From assembly GCA_049999725.1 (NCBI GenBank), contig JBNGIS010016942.1, positions 38,396 through 102,395 of the forward strand: a stretch of 64,000 nucleotides of DNA. The letters run 5' to 3'. The notes under the pieces are model-generated. The model was not told the origin of the DNA. It saw only the letters and a program-made list of their open reading frames with translations, and searched no databases. This document shows, piece by piece, positions 23,425-33,779 of the stretch. Both the position numbers and the translations under genes were made by a program. Source of the stretch: Haplomitrium mnioides. Taxonomy: Eukaryota; Marchantiophyta; Haplomitriopsida; Calobryales. Position 1 is the stretch's first letter; each line of letters opens with the position of its first letter.

Positions 23425-23450
23425 TTGGCCCTCCTTCTAGTGCCAAAAAA
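23425..23450 (-). promoter_or_regulatory. Putative PBS of E1
   Basis: On the minus strand TTTTTTGGCACTAGAAGG lies just inside the 5' LTR. E4 has TTTTTTGGCGCTAGAAGG at the same place. The TGG fits pairing with a tRNA CCA end; I have not identified the tRNA. Confidence 0.6.
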
Positions 23451-23454
23451 TTCA

Positions 23455-23807
23455 TGTCACTCCCCTATTTGAGGCCTTAACCTTTTCAAGCCCTGTTTCG
23501 AGGCAGGGGAGGACGTGTTTACGGGCTTTCAGGTTCTTTTCTAAGATGGACCCTTGCCAGTTACCACTTTCAGACCTTAAGGACTCTTCCTCTCCTTACA
23601 GGCCTTTTATGCACTTCTCATTCCTCTTCTTCTTCTACTTCGCTATGATCTTGTCTCTCTCCCAAGACTCATGTACCCTGCTCTTATCAGCTGTTGGAGG
23701 AAATCAGCTGTTCTTGCGAGGACTTCACAATTGCTAAGGAGCATTTGGGTCGTTGATGCTTCTGATTCCGTGAATTCTACTTGAATGCTCCAAAGCACTG
23801 GCTGACA
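23455..23807 (-). repeat. 5' LTR of E1
   Basis: 353 bp, same structure as the other E1 LTR, including the same internal deletion relative to E2 and E3. Confidence 0.9.
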
Positions 23808-24553
23808 ATTCCTAAGTTCCTTGAGCATTTACATGCAGTTGTGTGTGGTCCTACTGACCCACCAAGTGGACCCTTTAGGTACTTCTTGGTCACATTGTGT
23901 GCGTCATCAAAATGGTCTCAAGTTTTGTTACTCTCTATCCGAAAGTTAGTCTTTCCAAGGATATTGGCTCATATTCTGAAATTGAAATCTCGATTTTCAG
24001 AAAATCTAGTGAGAGTGCTAAGGGTTGACAATGCGAGGGAGTTTACGTCTAAGACTTTTGATGATTTTTGCATGACTACAGGTATTGATACCTAGTACTC
24101 TGTGGCTCATGTCCATTTTCAAAATGGCATAGCCGAAAGAGTAATACAAAGGATACAAATGATAGCTATGCCCATATTAATGCAGACCAGATTACCGGTT
24201 TCTGCATAGGGCCACGATGTTTTGCATATTGCTTCTTTATTAAAGTACAGGCCATCAGTCTTTAATGCTTTATCGCCTCACCAACTTGCCTATGGGGCTA
24301 TTCCCGATCTATCTCATCTTCAAATTTTCGGTTGCCAAGTCTTTGTTCCAATTTTGGAACAGAAAAGGACTATGATGGGTCCTCAAAGACATAAGGGCAT
24401 ATATGTAGGCTATGAATCCCTGTCGATTATACGATATTTGGAACCATCCACGACGGATGTATTTCAAGCTAGATTCATCGACTGCCACTTCTGTGAGGAT
24501 ATATTCCCATCTTTATTTGAAGACAAAAATTCTTCAATACCAAAAATATTGGA

Positions 24554-25942
24554 ATGGGAGAAAGTATCTACTTATGGATGGATCAAAGAACAAGGCAAGG
24601 TGAGGACGAAGTCAGGAGACTTCTTCACTTGACTAAAACTCTCGAACAATTGTCTGACTCATTTAATGAGATCGCAAAGTTAACACGATCACATATTCCT
24701 GCTGTAAATGTACCTGCAAGGATTCAGGACATTATTACAATAACAAGTGATCAATTACCAAGGCAAAAAGGAGGACGCCCTTTAGGCTCTAAAGACTCTC
24801 AGCCAAGGCAACACAGTACGACAAAGAGAACTACTTTCTCTATTGATGGAACTTTATTACCATCATCATCCACCATACCATCATCTCAGCCTACTATATC
24901 TCTTTTAGAGATCCCAGATAATAAAAAGATCTCCATCCACTATATGGATACTGAGATTTTATGGCAAAGAGAGAGTGTGAATATGGATGATCATTTCGTT
25001 TTCATGATTTCACAAACTATATCCAATATACCACCTAATCCAAGGTCTCTCAAAGAAGTTACAGACAACCTTGATTGGATTGAATGGGAAAAGGCGATGA
25101 ATTCCAAATTGGATTCTATGATACAGAGGAACATATTCGGACCTTGAGTCTCCATTCCTTCTGACGTCAATTTAATCGGATATAGGTGGATATTTGTGAA
25201 GAAGCAAAATGAGAAAGGTGAAGTTGTAAGATATAAGACATGCCTTGTAGCCAAGGGCTATACACAGATTCTTGGGAGAGACTATGATCTCATATATGCC
25301 CCGGTCATGGATGGTATCACTTACCGGTTCCTAGTTGGCTTTTCCCTATGACATGAGCTAATGACACATCAGCTAGATGTGGTGACAGCATACATGTATA
25401 GGCTTCTTGATACCCAAATCTATATGAAGGCTCTCGTAGAGCTTATTGCTAGGAATATCTATCATATTCAAGGGGAGAATGTCTCAAAGGGGAAACCTTC
25501 AAGCGAACCATCTACCTCTTTACCTACGACCATTTTACAACCTAAGAGGAGGAGTAATGGGCTTCGACCTTTAGTCCATGAGATGCAGAATAGGCAGTTT
25601 GGACCTATAGTCCCTTCTGTGCATGAATCCATGCCTCTCGCCAAGGATGGATATGATGTCCAGATCATGAGATCTATTTATGGACTTAAGCAAAACGGTC
25701 GTAATTGGTATCACAAATTTAAAGAGGAGATGATAGCTATGGGTTTCCACGGTGATGAAATTGCACCTAGTTTATTCATCAAGAGTGTTGTTGTACTCTA
25801 TATTGACGACATAAACTTGTTTGGACACCAAGCCCTCCTTGAGCAGACTATTTCTATACTCAAGAAGATTTTTGACATGAGGGATATTGGTAGCATAGCC
25901 TATTACTTGGGACTTTAGTTTGAGAACCTTGACGATGGAATT
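24554..25942 (+). pseudogene. Copia-1 linker and reverse transcriptase
   Basis: The linker (to about 25000) is followed by WEKAMNSKLDSMIQRNIFGP, the usual entry to copia RT, then LVAKGYTQILGRDYDL, QLDVVTAYMY and DTQIYMKALVEL. An insert of about 60 residues follows, seen in other family A copies but not in typical copia RT. Then come IMRSIYGLKQNGRNWY and the catalytic YIDD at 25799-25810, followed by YYLGL. In-frame stops at 25145, 25350 and 25918, and frame changes, inactivate it. RT copies the element RNA into DNA. Confidence 0.9.
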
Positions 25943-26339
25943 TTGATCCATCAGAGTACTTATACGAAGAAAGTCCTAAAACAATTTAATATGGATAAAT
26001 CCCATCCGCTGACATCTCCTATGGAGATTAGATCATTGGATAGAGATAAAGATCCATTCCATAAAAGGAATGACATGGAGCCTATCCTTGGATGTGAGAT
26101 TCCATATCTCTCTGCTATAGAAGCTCTTGTGTATTTGGAAAATCAAACTCGTCCTGATATTTCCTTTGCCATGAACTTGCTAGCCAGACATAGCTCACAA
26201 CCTACCATCATGCATTGGAATGGAATCAAGAGAGTTTTCAAATATTTACAAGGTACCATTGACATGGGACTATATTTCCCAAGACATACTGATCAAATCC
26301 TAATCGATTATATGGATGCAAAATATCTTTCGGATCTTG

Positions 26340-29300
26340 TGTCGCTCCATTGTTTCTGGCCTTAACCTTTTCAGGCCTTGTTTCGAGACAAGGAGGACAA
26401 GTTTTATGGGCTTTCAGGTTCTTTTCTGAGATGGCTCCTTGTCAGTTACCACTTTCAGACCTTAAGGACTCTTCCTCTCCTTACATGCTTGGTATGCTTC
26501 TCTCACTCTTCTTCTTCTCACACTCAAGTCAGACATTCAACCATACACAGGTCCACATCCATTTACACCCAACTGTGATTTGTGTGATTCTTCCTCTTTA
26601 TTCCTAGGACCCAATGACTTAAGCCCTGCCATCTTATTTGTGCTTGGGTAGAATGGTATTGGTGACCTGCACAATTGAACACTACAAAAGGCTGGACTCC
26701 CCCTCTCAGGGTTGTCACAAAGCTGAACTAGATTATCCTAACTATCCTAACATGTTCTAAGTCCTACTCTATGCAACAGAATCAGGGACAGAGAGCATTC
26801 ACCCCCAGGATACCAGACTTGTGTCAAGGGATTGGACTCCCCCTTCAAGTGTGTTCCCAGGGTCTGCTCAACTGATCCGATGTCCACTAATCTAACAAAT
26901 CAAGAGGACACACATGCAGAAAGGAAATCTAACTACACATATATGGACAACACTTATATACAATATATGCAAGAGAAAACAAAGTCCTTGAAGGCCCTCT
27001 TGAATTCTAATTGAATTGTACTTCCCTTGTGAATCCCGTTGCCTTACAACTGCAACCCAACAACCCACACACCCTCCTCTCCAGATAGTTTTTTAACTTC
27101 CCTCGCGAGAAGCCCTGCTTTTACTTCCTTAGGCTAGGAAGAGAGTTTCTTTTACTTCCACCTCTGGAAGACAACTTTACCAATTGCAGGTAGCCCACTC
27201 CACCCTCGAGCCTTGACGAGTCATACTATGCAGTGCACCGGCACTAGCACAGCCCCCCCTTCTCAACTCCACTTGAAGAATAACACACCAGAGTGTCTTC
27301 AGAACACTCTGGGCTGATGCTCACACACAAGGAACGGCAGAGACAACCCCAAGCTCTTCACTTGGCAGCCTCTCCTGAAGTCATAACTGGCCGGAATCCC
27401 TTCGAACTATCGTATCAATAACCCTCCGCTATGGTCCACTAGCAAGAATGAGGTCACTTGGGTCTCCTCCCAGTCCTCCTCTAAATCCCCTTGGCCTCCT
27501 AGAGCTAGTACCCCTGCTTCACGTAGTTCCTCACTGAATTCCTACTCCAACCGCCCCTCGTTGCGGTTTCCTTGTCCTCAAGTTGTGATGCTTCTACACA
27601 GACAATGCAGAGATGAACCCAAAGTCCTCCCATAGTGGCCTCTCCCAAAGTCTTAGCTGACTAGAATACAATCGAGACCCCGTATTAGTAACCCTTTGCT
27701 GTGGTCCACCGGCAAGGATGAGGTCACCTGGGTCTCCCTCCAGTCCTCCTCTAAATCCCCTTGGCCCCCTGGAGCTAGTAACTCTGCTTCATGTTGTCTT
27801 GTTAGTGAATTCAAACCCCAGCCCCCCTCTTTGCGATTCCCCTTCGCATGCAGTCGCCTCAGATTGCTTGTGCATCAACCCGAAGGAATTCGAAAGAAAA
27901 CAATGTATACCCCCCTCGTGCATTGCCCCTCGATGCCCGATCCGATGAAGAGTTGTTATTGCCGTTAGGTCGAAACAGGGGATGACGACGCGTGACTTCA
28001 CTGTTAGGTAATCCCGTTACTACGGGATGGGAGAAAGCACCGTGTGTCCAGCAGTTGGTCGAGGAAAATTCAAGGACAACGGTCACTTCGACGAGGAGCC
28101 CTGAGGAATCTTGCGGGAAGAGATTCCGTAAATTCCCGCAGGAGCAAGTCCGAAGAGGCGCTTCGGAACCGAGTTCCGCAGTGCCCCACGGAACCGACTC
28201 CAAAGAATCTCCTTAGATCCCCTTGCAGATGCTTCTTTTTCTCCTCGCGCCACATCGTCTGCTGCACCGCCGTCCGATGCCGCCCCGCAAAGGGGTAGGC
28301 TGACCGTCGCGCTNNNNNNNNNNNNNNNNNNNNNNNNNNNNNNNNNNNNNNNNNNNNNNNNNNNNNNNNNNNNNNNNNNNNNNNNNNNNNNNNNNNNNNN
28401 NNNNNNNNNNNNNNNNNNNNNNNNNNNNNNNNNNNNNNNNNNNNNNNNNNNNNNNNNNNNNNNNNNNNNNNNNNNNNNNNNNNNNNNNNNNNNNNNNNNN
28501 NNNNNNNNNNNNNNNNNNNNNNNNNNNNNNNNNNNNNNNNNNNNNNNNNNNNNNNNNNNNNNNNNNNNNNNNNNNNNNNNNNNNNNNNNNNNNNNNNNNN
28601 NNNNNNNNNNNNNNNNNNNNNNNNNNNNNNNNNNNNNNNNNNNNNNNNNNNNNNNNNNNNNNNNNNNNNNNNNNNNNNNNNNNNNNNNNNNNNNNNNNNN
28701 NNNNNNNNNNNNNCCTTCCTTGCTTCCGAGCGTGCCACGTTTCCGAAGCCTCCCGCGGACTCCCTGCGCTCACCATGTCATCTGTAGAACCGCCGCGGAC
28801 TTCCTCTACTCGTCGAATAAGAACGGTGCCGATATCGCCATTTTGACGTACCTTCGAAGTAAGAACTATGCGCGCTTGAGGTTGGATTTTTAACACTTTG
28901 GAAAGCTTGCTATAAGAACTACTAAGCCCTTTCGGATCGTTCGCCCTTTCGAACTTACGAACGTTTGCCGCACCCTGTCGAACTTTCACTCTCCAAGTTG
29001 TCGAAGCAGCGAAGGGTCACCCTTTCGGCACTGGTAGCTCATCCGTTGGTTGCACCAGCATTAGCTTCGTTTTTCGGCCGCTCTCATCTCGCTCGCCGAT
29101 TCGCTGATATATCGTGCTTTCGCCGTGCCCTTCGTTTTCCCCCATCGGATAGGCGTCATATCGTCTTTCTAGCTCAGCCTTCTTCCCGTTGGACGGTTTG
29201 CGCTAGGTCACGGCTTCACCATTGATGCGCATCGTTCGAATCGGTTCGCCGACAAGTCGCCTTTTTTCCATCACTCGGTCTTATTCGGTCAGATCGGTGA

Positions 29301-30241
29301 TCAGTCCCCCTTTCGGCTCTCCTCTGTGTTTCCTCTTGGCAAATCTGCGCTAGGTCGCCCCTTCGGCTTCCACGCTCCTCCTCCTCTCGGATCTTCGATA
29401 GATCGCCCTTCCGGCACTCTTCCGATTTCCTTCGGCCAGACCCGCGATAAGTTGATGTTTCGGCCCCCTTTCCTTGCTCCCCTATTGGGTTCCTCGCGGA
29501 TCACTCTTAACTGGGCTCCCTACGTCGTAAGTCGGATTGGAACCAGTTTAAGTGGGCTCCCCACTTAGGGAGGCGCCTGTCCGCAGATCCGCGGGCCTCC
29601 TGGTGCCGTCATGTCGTCTGTGGAATCCCGCGAAGGGCTCTAGAGACGCCACGTTTCCGTGGAATCTCGCGGGGCCTTTCGGGGACTCCACTCTTCCGCC
29701 AGGACTTACCGACTCGGATGGAGCATTCGATCGGCCTCTACAAGGCTTGCTCTTGCTTGCGGGATCGAGGCGTCCCTCTTCCCTAGCCTTGCTTGCCCTT
29801 GTGATGATCTCACCTCCTCTTGTCAGCTCCTGATGCTTGCTTCCCGATTTGTGGCCGCTGTAGGACCCCCACGATCTGCCTTTCTTCGGAGTGCCTTCAG
29901 GCTTCCTTGTTGTTGATCCCTTCTTCTTCCCCCTGCGATTGCCTCGCCATAGGTGGCTGCTCTGTTCCTTCTCCCTAGGCTCCGATCCACGCATCCTCCT
30001 TAGGCCCACGGATTCTCACTGGCCTGCTTCAAATTTGAAAATGGGGCCCCTCCCCTGGCTGGCGATCACTGCTCTCCTTCCTCCTCTCCTCCGCCATGAT
30101 CCCGTATCCCTCCCAGGACTCATGCGCCCTACTCTTATCAGCTGTTCCTGAGAGGCCCTCACACTTGCTAAGGAGTATTTGGGTCGCTGATGCTTCTGAT
30201 TTCGTGAATTCTGCTTGAATACTCCAAAGCATTGGCTGACA
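26340..30241 (-). mobile_element. E2: giant solo LTR in Copia-1 RNase H
   Basis: Starts TGTCGCTCC and ends GGCTGACA. The first ~190 bp match the start of the E1 LTR and the last ~170 bp match its end; the ~3.5 kb between (400 of them Ns) match E3 in reverse complement and are related to the E4 LTRs (for example CTTCCCTCGCGAGAAG at about 27106 and 49353). No gag-like ORF or second LTR is present, so it is read as a solo LTR left by recombination. Flanks TCTTG and TCCTC form only a weak target duplication. The short open frames inside have no recognisable domain. Confidence 0.8.
28314..28713. other. 400-base assembly gap
   Basis: A run of Ns that begins just after the GC-rich CCGCCCCGCAAAGGGG motif. 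In E3 the equivalent region holds three tandem copies of that motif. Confidence 0.95.
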
Positions 30242-31063
30242 TCCTCATGATGCTAAATCCCAAACCGGGTATGTATTCCTCTATGGCTCTACAGCCATAT
30301 CTTGGAAGAGTACTAAGCAGACTTTGACTTGCACATCTTCCAGTCATGCAAAGATTATTGCTATGTATGAAGCGAGTCGGGAATGCATTTACTTACATAG
30401 GGTGATTGATCATATATTTGAGTCTTGTAGTCTTCCTTGTTTATCTTACCCTACTATCCTCAATGAGGATAATTTGGCTTGTGTATAGCAGATTTTGCAA
30501 GGCTTTATCTGTGATGATCATATTAAACACATTGCACTGAAATTTTACTTTACGCATGAGCAACAAGACGACACAATATCTGTGTAGTTGATTATTGGGA
30601 AAGACAATATTGCTGATCTTTTTACCAAGGCTTTACCTCCAGTGCTGGATCGACGATATTGCAATCTTATTGGACTTCGCCGATTATCCAATGTTTTATG
30701 ACATACATCTTTATCTTTGATTATCTCTATCTTTTATATTGATTCAACGATCTATACTGGCAGCGTATTCCTACTTTTTCCATATGATCATCATTATTTT
30801 GTCTCCTCATATTATGCTCTTATGCAATTTTCTTGGCTTATAACCATATCCTTTATCTTTCATATTGCGACATTTCATTATTTTTCTCATATTTTTATCC
30901 ATTGATCATGATGGTTATACTTTCTCCCTAGAAAGAGTATGAGAGGGTTTTAATAAGTCAACATCATTATCATTTTATATGGATTTTATTGGGAGAGTTG
31001 GAGCCTCTTATCTTCTTATGATTTTCTATATGTTACAATTGTTTACAACATTTCCATATTGTA

Positions 31064-31075
31064 ACCAAGGGGGAG
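31064..31075 (+). promoter_or_regulatory. Polypurine tract of Copia-1
   Basis: AACCAAGGGGGAG ends directly at the TGTTA start of the 3' LTR, the normal place for plus-strand priming. Confidence 0.8.
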
Positions 31076-31511
31076 TGTTAGAGTACATTTAGTAACATAT
31101 TTAGAAGTATAAGAGGATAATACTTAACCTAGGAGTAGAGTGCTAATCTATGATTAGTAATTATGTTAAGTTAACCCTAACCTAAGATTAAGTTAACTTA
31201 AAACATGTGTTGATTAACATGTTGTTGAACATAGTAACTATCAAATTAGAATTTCTTCTCAAGTTTTTGTACGTTAAAAAGACCTTCGAAGAGAGAGCAT
31301 GATTAAATATTAAAGCACCAACAACATGCACACCCACCAAACAATCTTTTTAACACATTGTATGATTATTCATGATTATTATTGTTGAGATGGAAGAGAA
31401 GGAAGAGAGTTGAGAAGAAGAGAAGAAGAAGTGAAGAATTTACTATCACCTTTTGTTGTATGAGCTAATGAGTCAACACATTGCATGTTTATTACACATT
31501 GCACTACAACA
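31076..31511 (+). repeat. 3' LTR of Copia-1, with insertions
   Basis: Begins TGTTAGAGTACATTTAG and ends GCACTACAACA. It is longer than the 5' LTR because of a 130-bp insertion with a 6-bp target duplication (31220-31349) and an ~18-bp duplication near 31480-31500. Confidence 0.9.
31220..31349. mobile_element. Small insertion with TTAACA target duplication
   Basis: The 5' LTR reads GATTAACACATTG without a break. The 3' LTR has TTAACA at 31214-31219 and again at 31350-31355, with 130 bp between. The insert carries ATGTTGTTG near its left end and CAACAACAT near its right side, which could form imperfect inverted ends. It has no coding capacity. The size suggests a MITE-like element. Confidence 0.65.
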
Positions 31512-31519
31512 CATCTGAG

Positions 31520-31945
31520 GTCTTAACCTCCAAGCGTGCATCTCCAGCTTCAAATACGAAAGGCCTCCAAATTCACCTCCGACTTTGGCACAAAATGCCT
31601 CCGAGTGCCTCTCTGAGGACATCTCCGACTTTCGCACATAATGCCTTTGATTAGCCCTCAGAGTTCACCTTCGACTTCTGAACAGAATGCCTCCGAGTGT
31701 CCCTCTCAGAGACCTCTGACTTTCGCACAAAATGCCTCAAAGTGTCCCTCTTAAGATACCTCTGACTTCTGCACAGAATGCCTCAGTGTGTCCCTTTGAA
31801 GACACCTCCGACTTTTGCACAAAATGCCTCTGAGTGGCCCTCGAAGTGCACCTCTGACTTGTGTGCAGAATACCTCCGAGTGCACCTTCGACATCCACAT
31901 AGAATGCCTCCGAGTGTCCCTCCTCCAACAATTCTGGCAAAAACT
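31520..31945 (-). repeat. 48-bp tandem repeat array in R2 copy 1
   Basis: About eight degenerate units built on CACCTCTGACTTCTGCACAG, AATGCCTCCGAGTG and CCCTTTGAAGACA. The 48-bp period is a multiple of three, and the minus strand gives a 16-residue repeat around EAFCAEVRG. Some units are truncated. Confidence 0.8.
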
Positions 31946-32083
31946 CTCCCTTTCAGTGATCCCTCGCTGCCTTCTCTGTTTTCATTAAAATCTCCTCTTC
32001 ACCTCCTCTTCCTCATAATCATCTGGCTGCTCCTCGCACTCATCCTTGACCACTGAATACTCTAGCTCATGGTGCTGGTCCTA

Positions 32084-32398
32084 CTATTGACCACCGTCCT
32101 CGCCTTCTTTGTCCTCTTCCTCATAATCAATATCAGTAGCATCAGAAGAGGGCAACACGATCCCACCTTGCACGTTCTCACCACCGCTCAAAATCGCCAA
32201 TGCCTTGTTGTGGGGTAGTTTTCCTTTCGTAGCCTTGACAAGGCTAGATCTAGGTAGAAATGAAGGTGGCATCCATTGACCAGTGCATATTGTCTCCATT
32301 TTTGAATTCTTAGTGTCTACAATCTCCCCAAGTCTCACACTGGCCACCTCTACCTTTTGCTCATCGTCATCCCCATCGCAAACTTCTTCCGTGCTCAA
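32084..32398 (-). pseudogene. R2 ORF, copy 1 (unrecognised acidic protein)
   Basis: Unknown protein. The minus-strand frame from ATG at 32398 includes NKALAILSGGENVQGGIVLP and an acidic end with DYEEEDKEGED. Copy 2 (41376-41119) keeps the same block with about 80% identity, including SFLPR, SLVK and the GGENVQGG stretch. After a stop at 32084 the strand leads into the EAFCAEVRG tandem repeats, which suggests one ORF ending in a repeat domain. Most likely it is part of a retroelement or a transduplicated gene. Confidence 0.5.
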
Positions 32399-32775
32399 AT
32401 TCTGTGAGCTCTAGCCTCACATTTCTTGCCTGCGAAATTCCTTTCTGCTCACGAAATTCTTCCCTGCACGCATAATTCTTCTTTTTTGCAAATTCATTCA
32501 ATCTATCCCCCCTTCCCCTTGTTCAAGTTGCCTCCTACCTCCTCCTCGAATTGGCTTCTGCCTTGATCTCATTCTCCTACAGCCTCAGATTTTCTTTGGC
32601 TCGACAGCCTCTCTCAAAATCCTCCACTTTCGACCCTTGATAAATCTTGGCGCAATCAAATTTCCTCCCCCAGTTATATGTTCTTGATCGATCCTTGGCT
32701 GCTCGATCAGCCTCCCTACATCCTCCCGGCATGCCTCCTTTCTCGATTGTTTTGCTCGCATCTTGCCTGCTTGCG

Positions 32776-33438
32776 CCCTTGCTTGTCTGCAAATTCTTCC
32801 CTCGAGCTCCATTCAATTTCCTCCTCCTCCGTGAATTGCCTTCCCTCCACGAATTGCCTCCTCCTCCACGAATTGCCTTCCCCCCCTTCGTGCAATCCTC
32901 CTAGCTGATCGATCCTGAATGATGGATCCAGTCAAATCGATCCCGCTAGATCGATCTGGTCCCGATCGAGCTTTGTATGGCTGCGCGGTGACGATAGACA
33001 GAGAAAGGGGAGCAAGAGTTAAAGGGGAAGGAGAAAGAGGAAAAGTGGTAGGGGAAGAGAGAAAAGGAGAGAAATGGGAGAGACAAGAGAGCAGCGAAGA
33101 AGAAGAAGAAAGAGAAGGGAAGGAAGAGAAGAGAAGAGNNNNNNNNNNNNNNNNNNNNNNNNNNNNNNNNNNNNNNNNNNNNNNNNNNNNNNNNNNNNNN
33201 NNNNNNNNNNNNNNNNNNNNNNNNNNNNNNNNNNNNNNGTAATAAATAATAATAATAATAAAAGTAAATAATTAAATAGAACAAATAAAGTAATAAAATA
33301 TAATTAAAAAATAATAGTAATATAATAAGATAAATAATAATATTTAAATTTTTCTTTCATAATTTCATCTTTGAAAAGCATGAGCATCACCAAAGAAAAT
33401 ATATAAAAATGCACATGATATTATTTAATATTTAATAT
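32776..33438. other. Low-complexity DNA with a 100-base gap
   Basis: 32776-32900 repeats CGAATTGCC/CTCCTCC words. 32990-33138 is strongly purine-rich (GAGAGA, GAAGAA). Ns fill 33139-33238. 33239-33438 is over 80% A+T, with AATAATAAT runs. No gene is seen. Confidence 0.7.
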
Positions 33439-33779
33439 TATAATACATGTAGTAAGATGATTAGGCTAATATAGCATTAGTCCTTAACCTATGATTAGAT
33501 TCTATTATTAGGATTAGAGTTAGTGCTAATCCTATATGATTAGCATATCACCTTGTAATGCTATTACTTTTGTATAGACATGATTATGTGATATATATGA
33601 GATTGTGAGAGTTAGGAGAAAGAAGAGGAGAAGAAAAGTTGATGCTTGATTACACATACTTGTTCCCACATTCTTCATTTGGATTGCATGAGCTAATGGG
33701 CTTAACATTCAATCACGAGAGTAGCTGCATAAATTTTGCTTTGAAATCATCTTCTTCTTGCACATTTTTTTTCTTTCAA

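Larger units (their letters stand above)
21230..23807 (-). mobile_element. E1: gag-only LTR element with short (353 bp) LTRs
   Basis: Two LTRs of 353 bp each (21230-21582, 23455-23807) begin TGTCACTCCCCT and end TTGACA/CTGACA on the plus strand. Flanks ATTCT and ATTCC form a near-perfect 5-bp target duplication in the Copia-1 integrase. On the minus strand, the 5' LTR is followed by TTTTTTGGCACTAGAAGG (PBS-like), and the 3' LTR is preceded by GAAGGGGGAGTTA (PPT), so the element runs right to left. The 1872-bp interior encodes only the gag-like protein and no pol, so it must have moved with enzymes supplied by another element. Confidence 0.9.
21003..24640 (+). pseudogene. Copia-1 integrase, split by E1
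   Basis: The GAG_pre-integrase part (21036-21229) has LGHPSTSMFQNIL and CSQGKLVLRPA. E1 (21230-23807) interrupts it. The core resumes at 23808 with a CGPTDPPSGPFRYF segment. The catalytic-region aspartate lies in RVDNAREFTSK (about 24020-24050) and the glutamate in FQNGIAERVIQRIQ (about 24115-24150). The C-terminal part has FNALSPHQLAYG, GCQVFVPILEQKR and SIIRYLEPST up to about 24500. Single stops occur near 24093 and 24208. Integrase inserts the cDNA into host chromosomes. Confidence 0.85.
25943..30700 (+). pseudogene. Copia-1 RNase H domain, split by E2
   Basis: 25943-26339 has THQSTYTKKVLKQFNM-like sequence, ALVYLENQTRPDISFAMNLL and HWNGIKRVFKYLQGTIDMGL, the RT-RNase H connection. E2 (26340-30241) interrupts it. 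From 30242 it continues with DAKSQTGYVFLYGST, SSSHAKIIAMYEASRECIYL, NEDNLACV (one stop) and NIADLFTKALPPVLDRR, ending near 30700. Stops at about 30487 and 30585. The order matches Copia-2 at 38820-39640. Confidence 0.9.
17326..31511 (+). mobile_element. Copia-1: family A Ty1/copia element, nested with E1 and E2
   Basis: LTRs are at 17326-17606 and 31076-31511. Near-identical 5-bp flanks (CATCA, CATCT) lie at 17321-17325 and 31512-31516. Order: LTR, PBS, ~2.6 kb leader, gag, integrase (split by E1), RT, RNase H (split by E2), PPT, LTR. Removing the two inserts and the extra DNA in the 3' LTR leaves about 7.6 kb. There is no recognisable protease between gag and integrase. Stops and frameshifts make it non-functional. 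The paralogous empty site in R2 copy 2 confirms the boundaries. Confidence 0.9.
31512..32775. repeat. R2 repeat, copy 1, right part
   Basis: Resumes after Copia-1 and aligns with 40310-41601 and then 45300-45500 of copy 2. Order: the 48-bp tandem array, the ORF region at 32084-32398, then C/T-rich DNA with ATTCTTCC and TTGCCTCC words. The copies diverge after about 32775. Confidence 0.85.

Noticed and set aside
28070-28989. Long minus-strand frames across the 400-N gap (28070-28738 and 28213-28989)
   Set aside because: They appear open only because the Ns were translated as X; the flanks are LTR sequence.
30029-30232. Short minus-strand frames beginning LWSIQAEFT/ECSKAP at several loci (30.1, 23.7, 21.6, 41.6 kb)
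   Set aside because: All lie in the shared terminal ~170 bp of E-family LTRs and are LTR sequence, not genes.
32919-33284. Frames across the 100-N gap near 33.1 kb
   Set aside because: Same artefact, with purine-rich low-complexity flanks.
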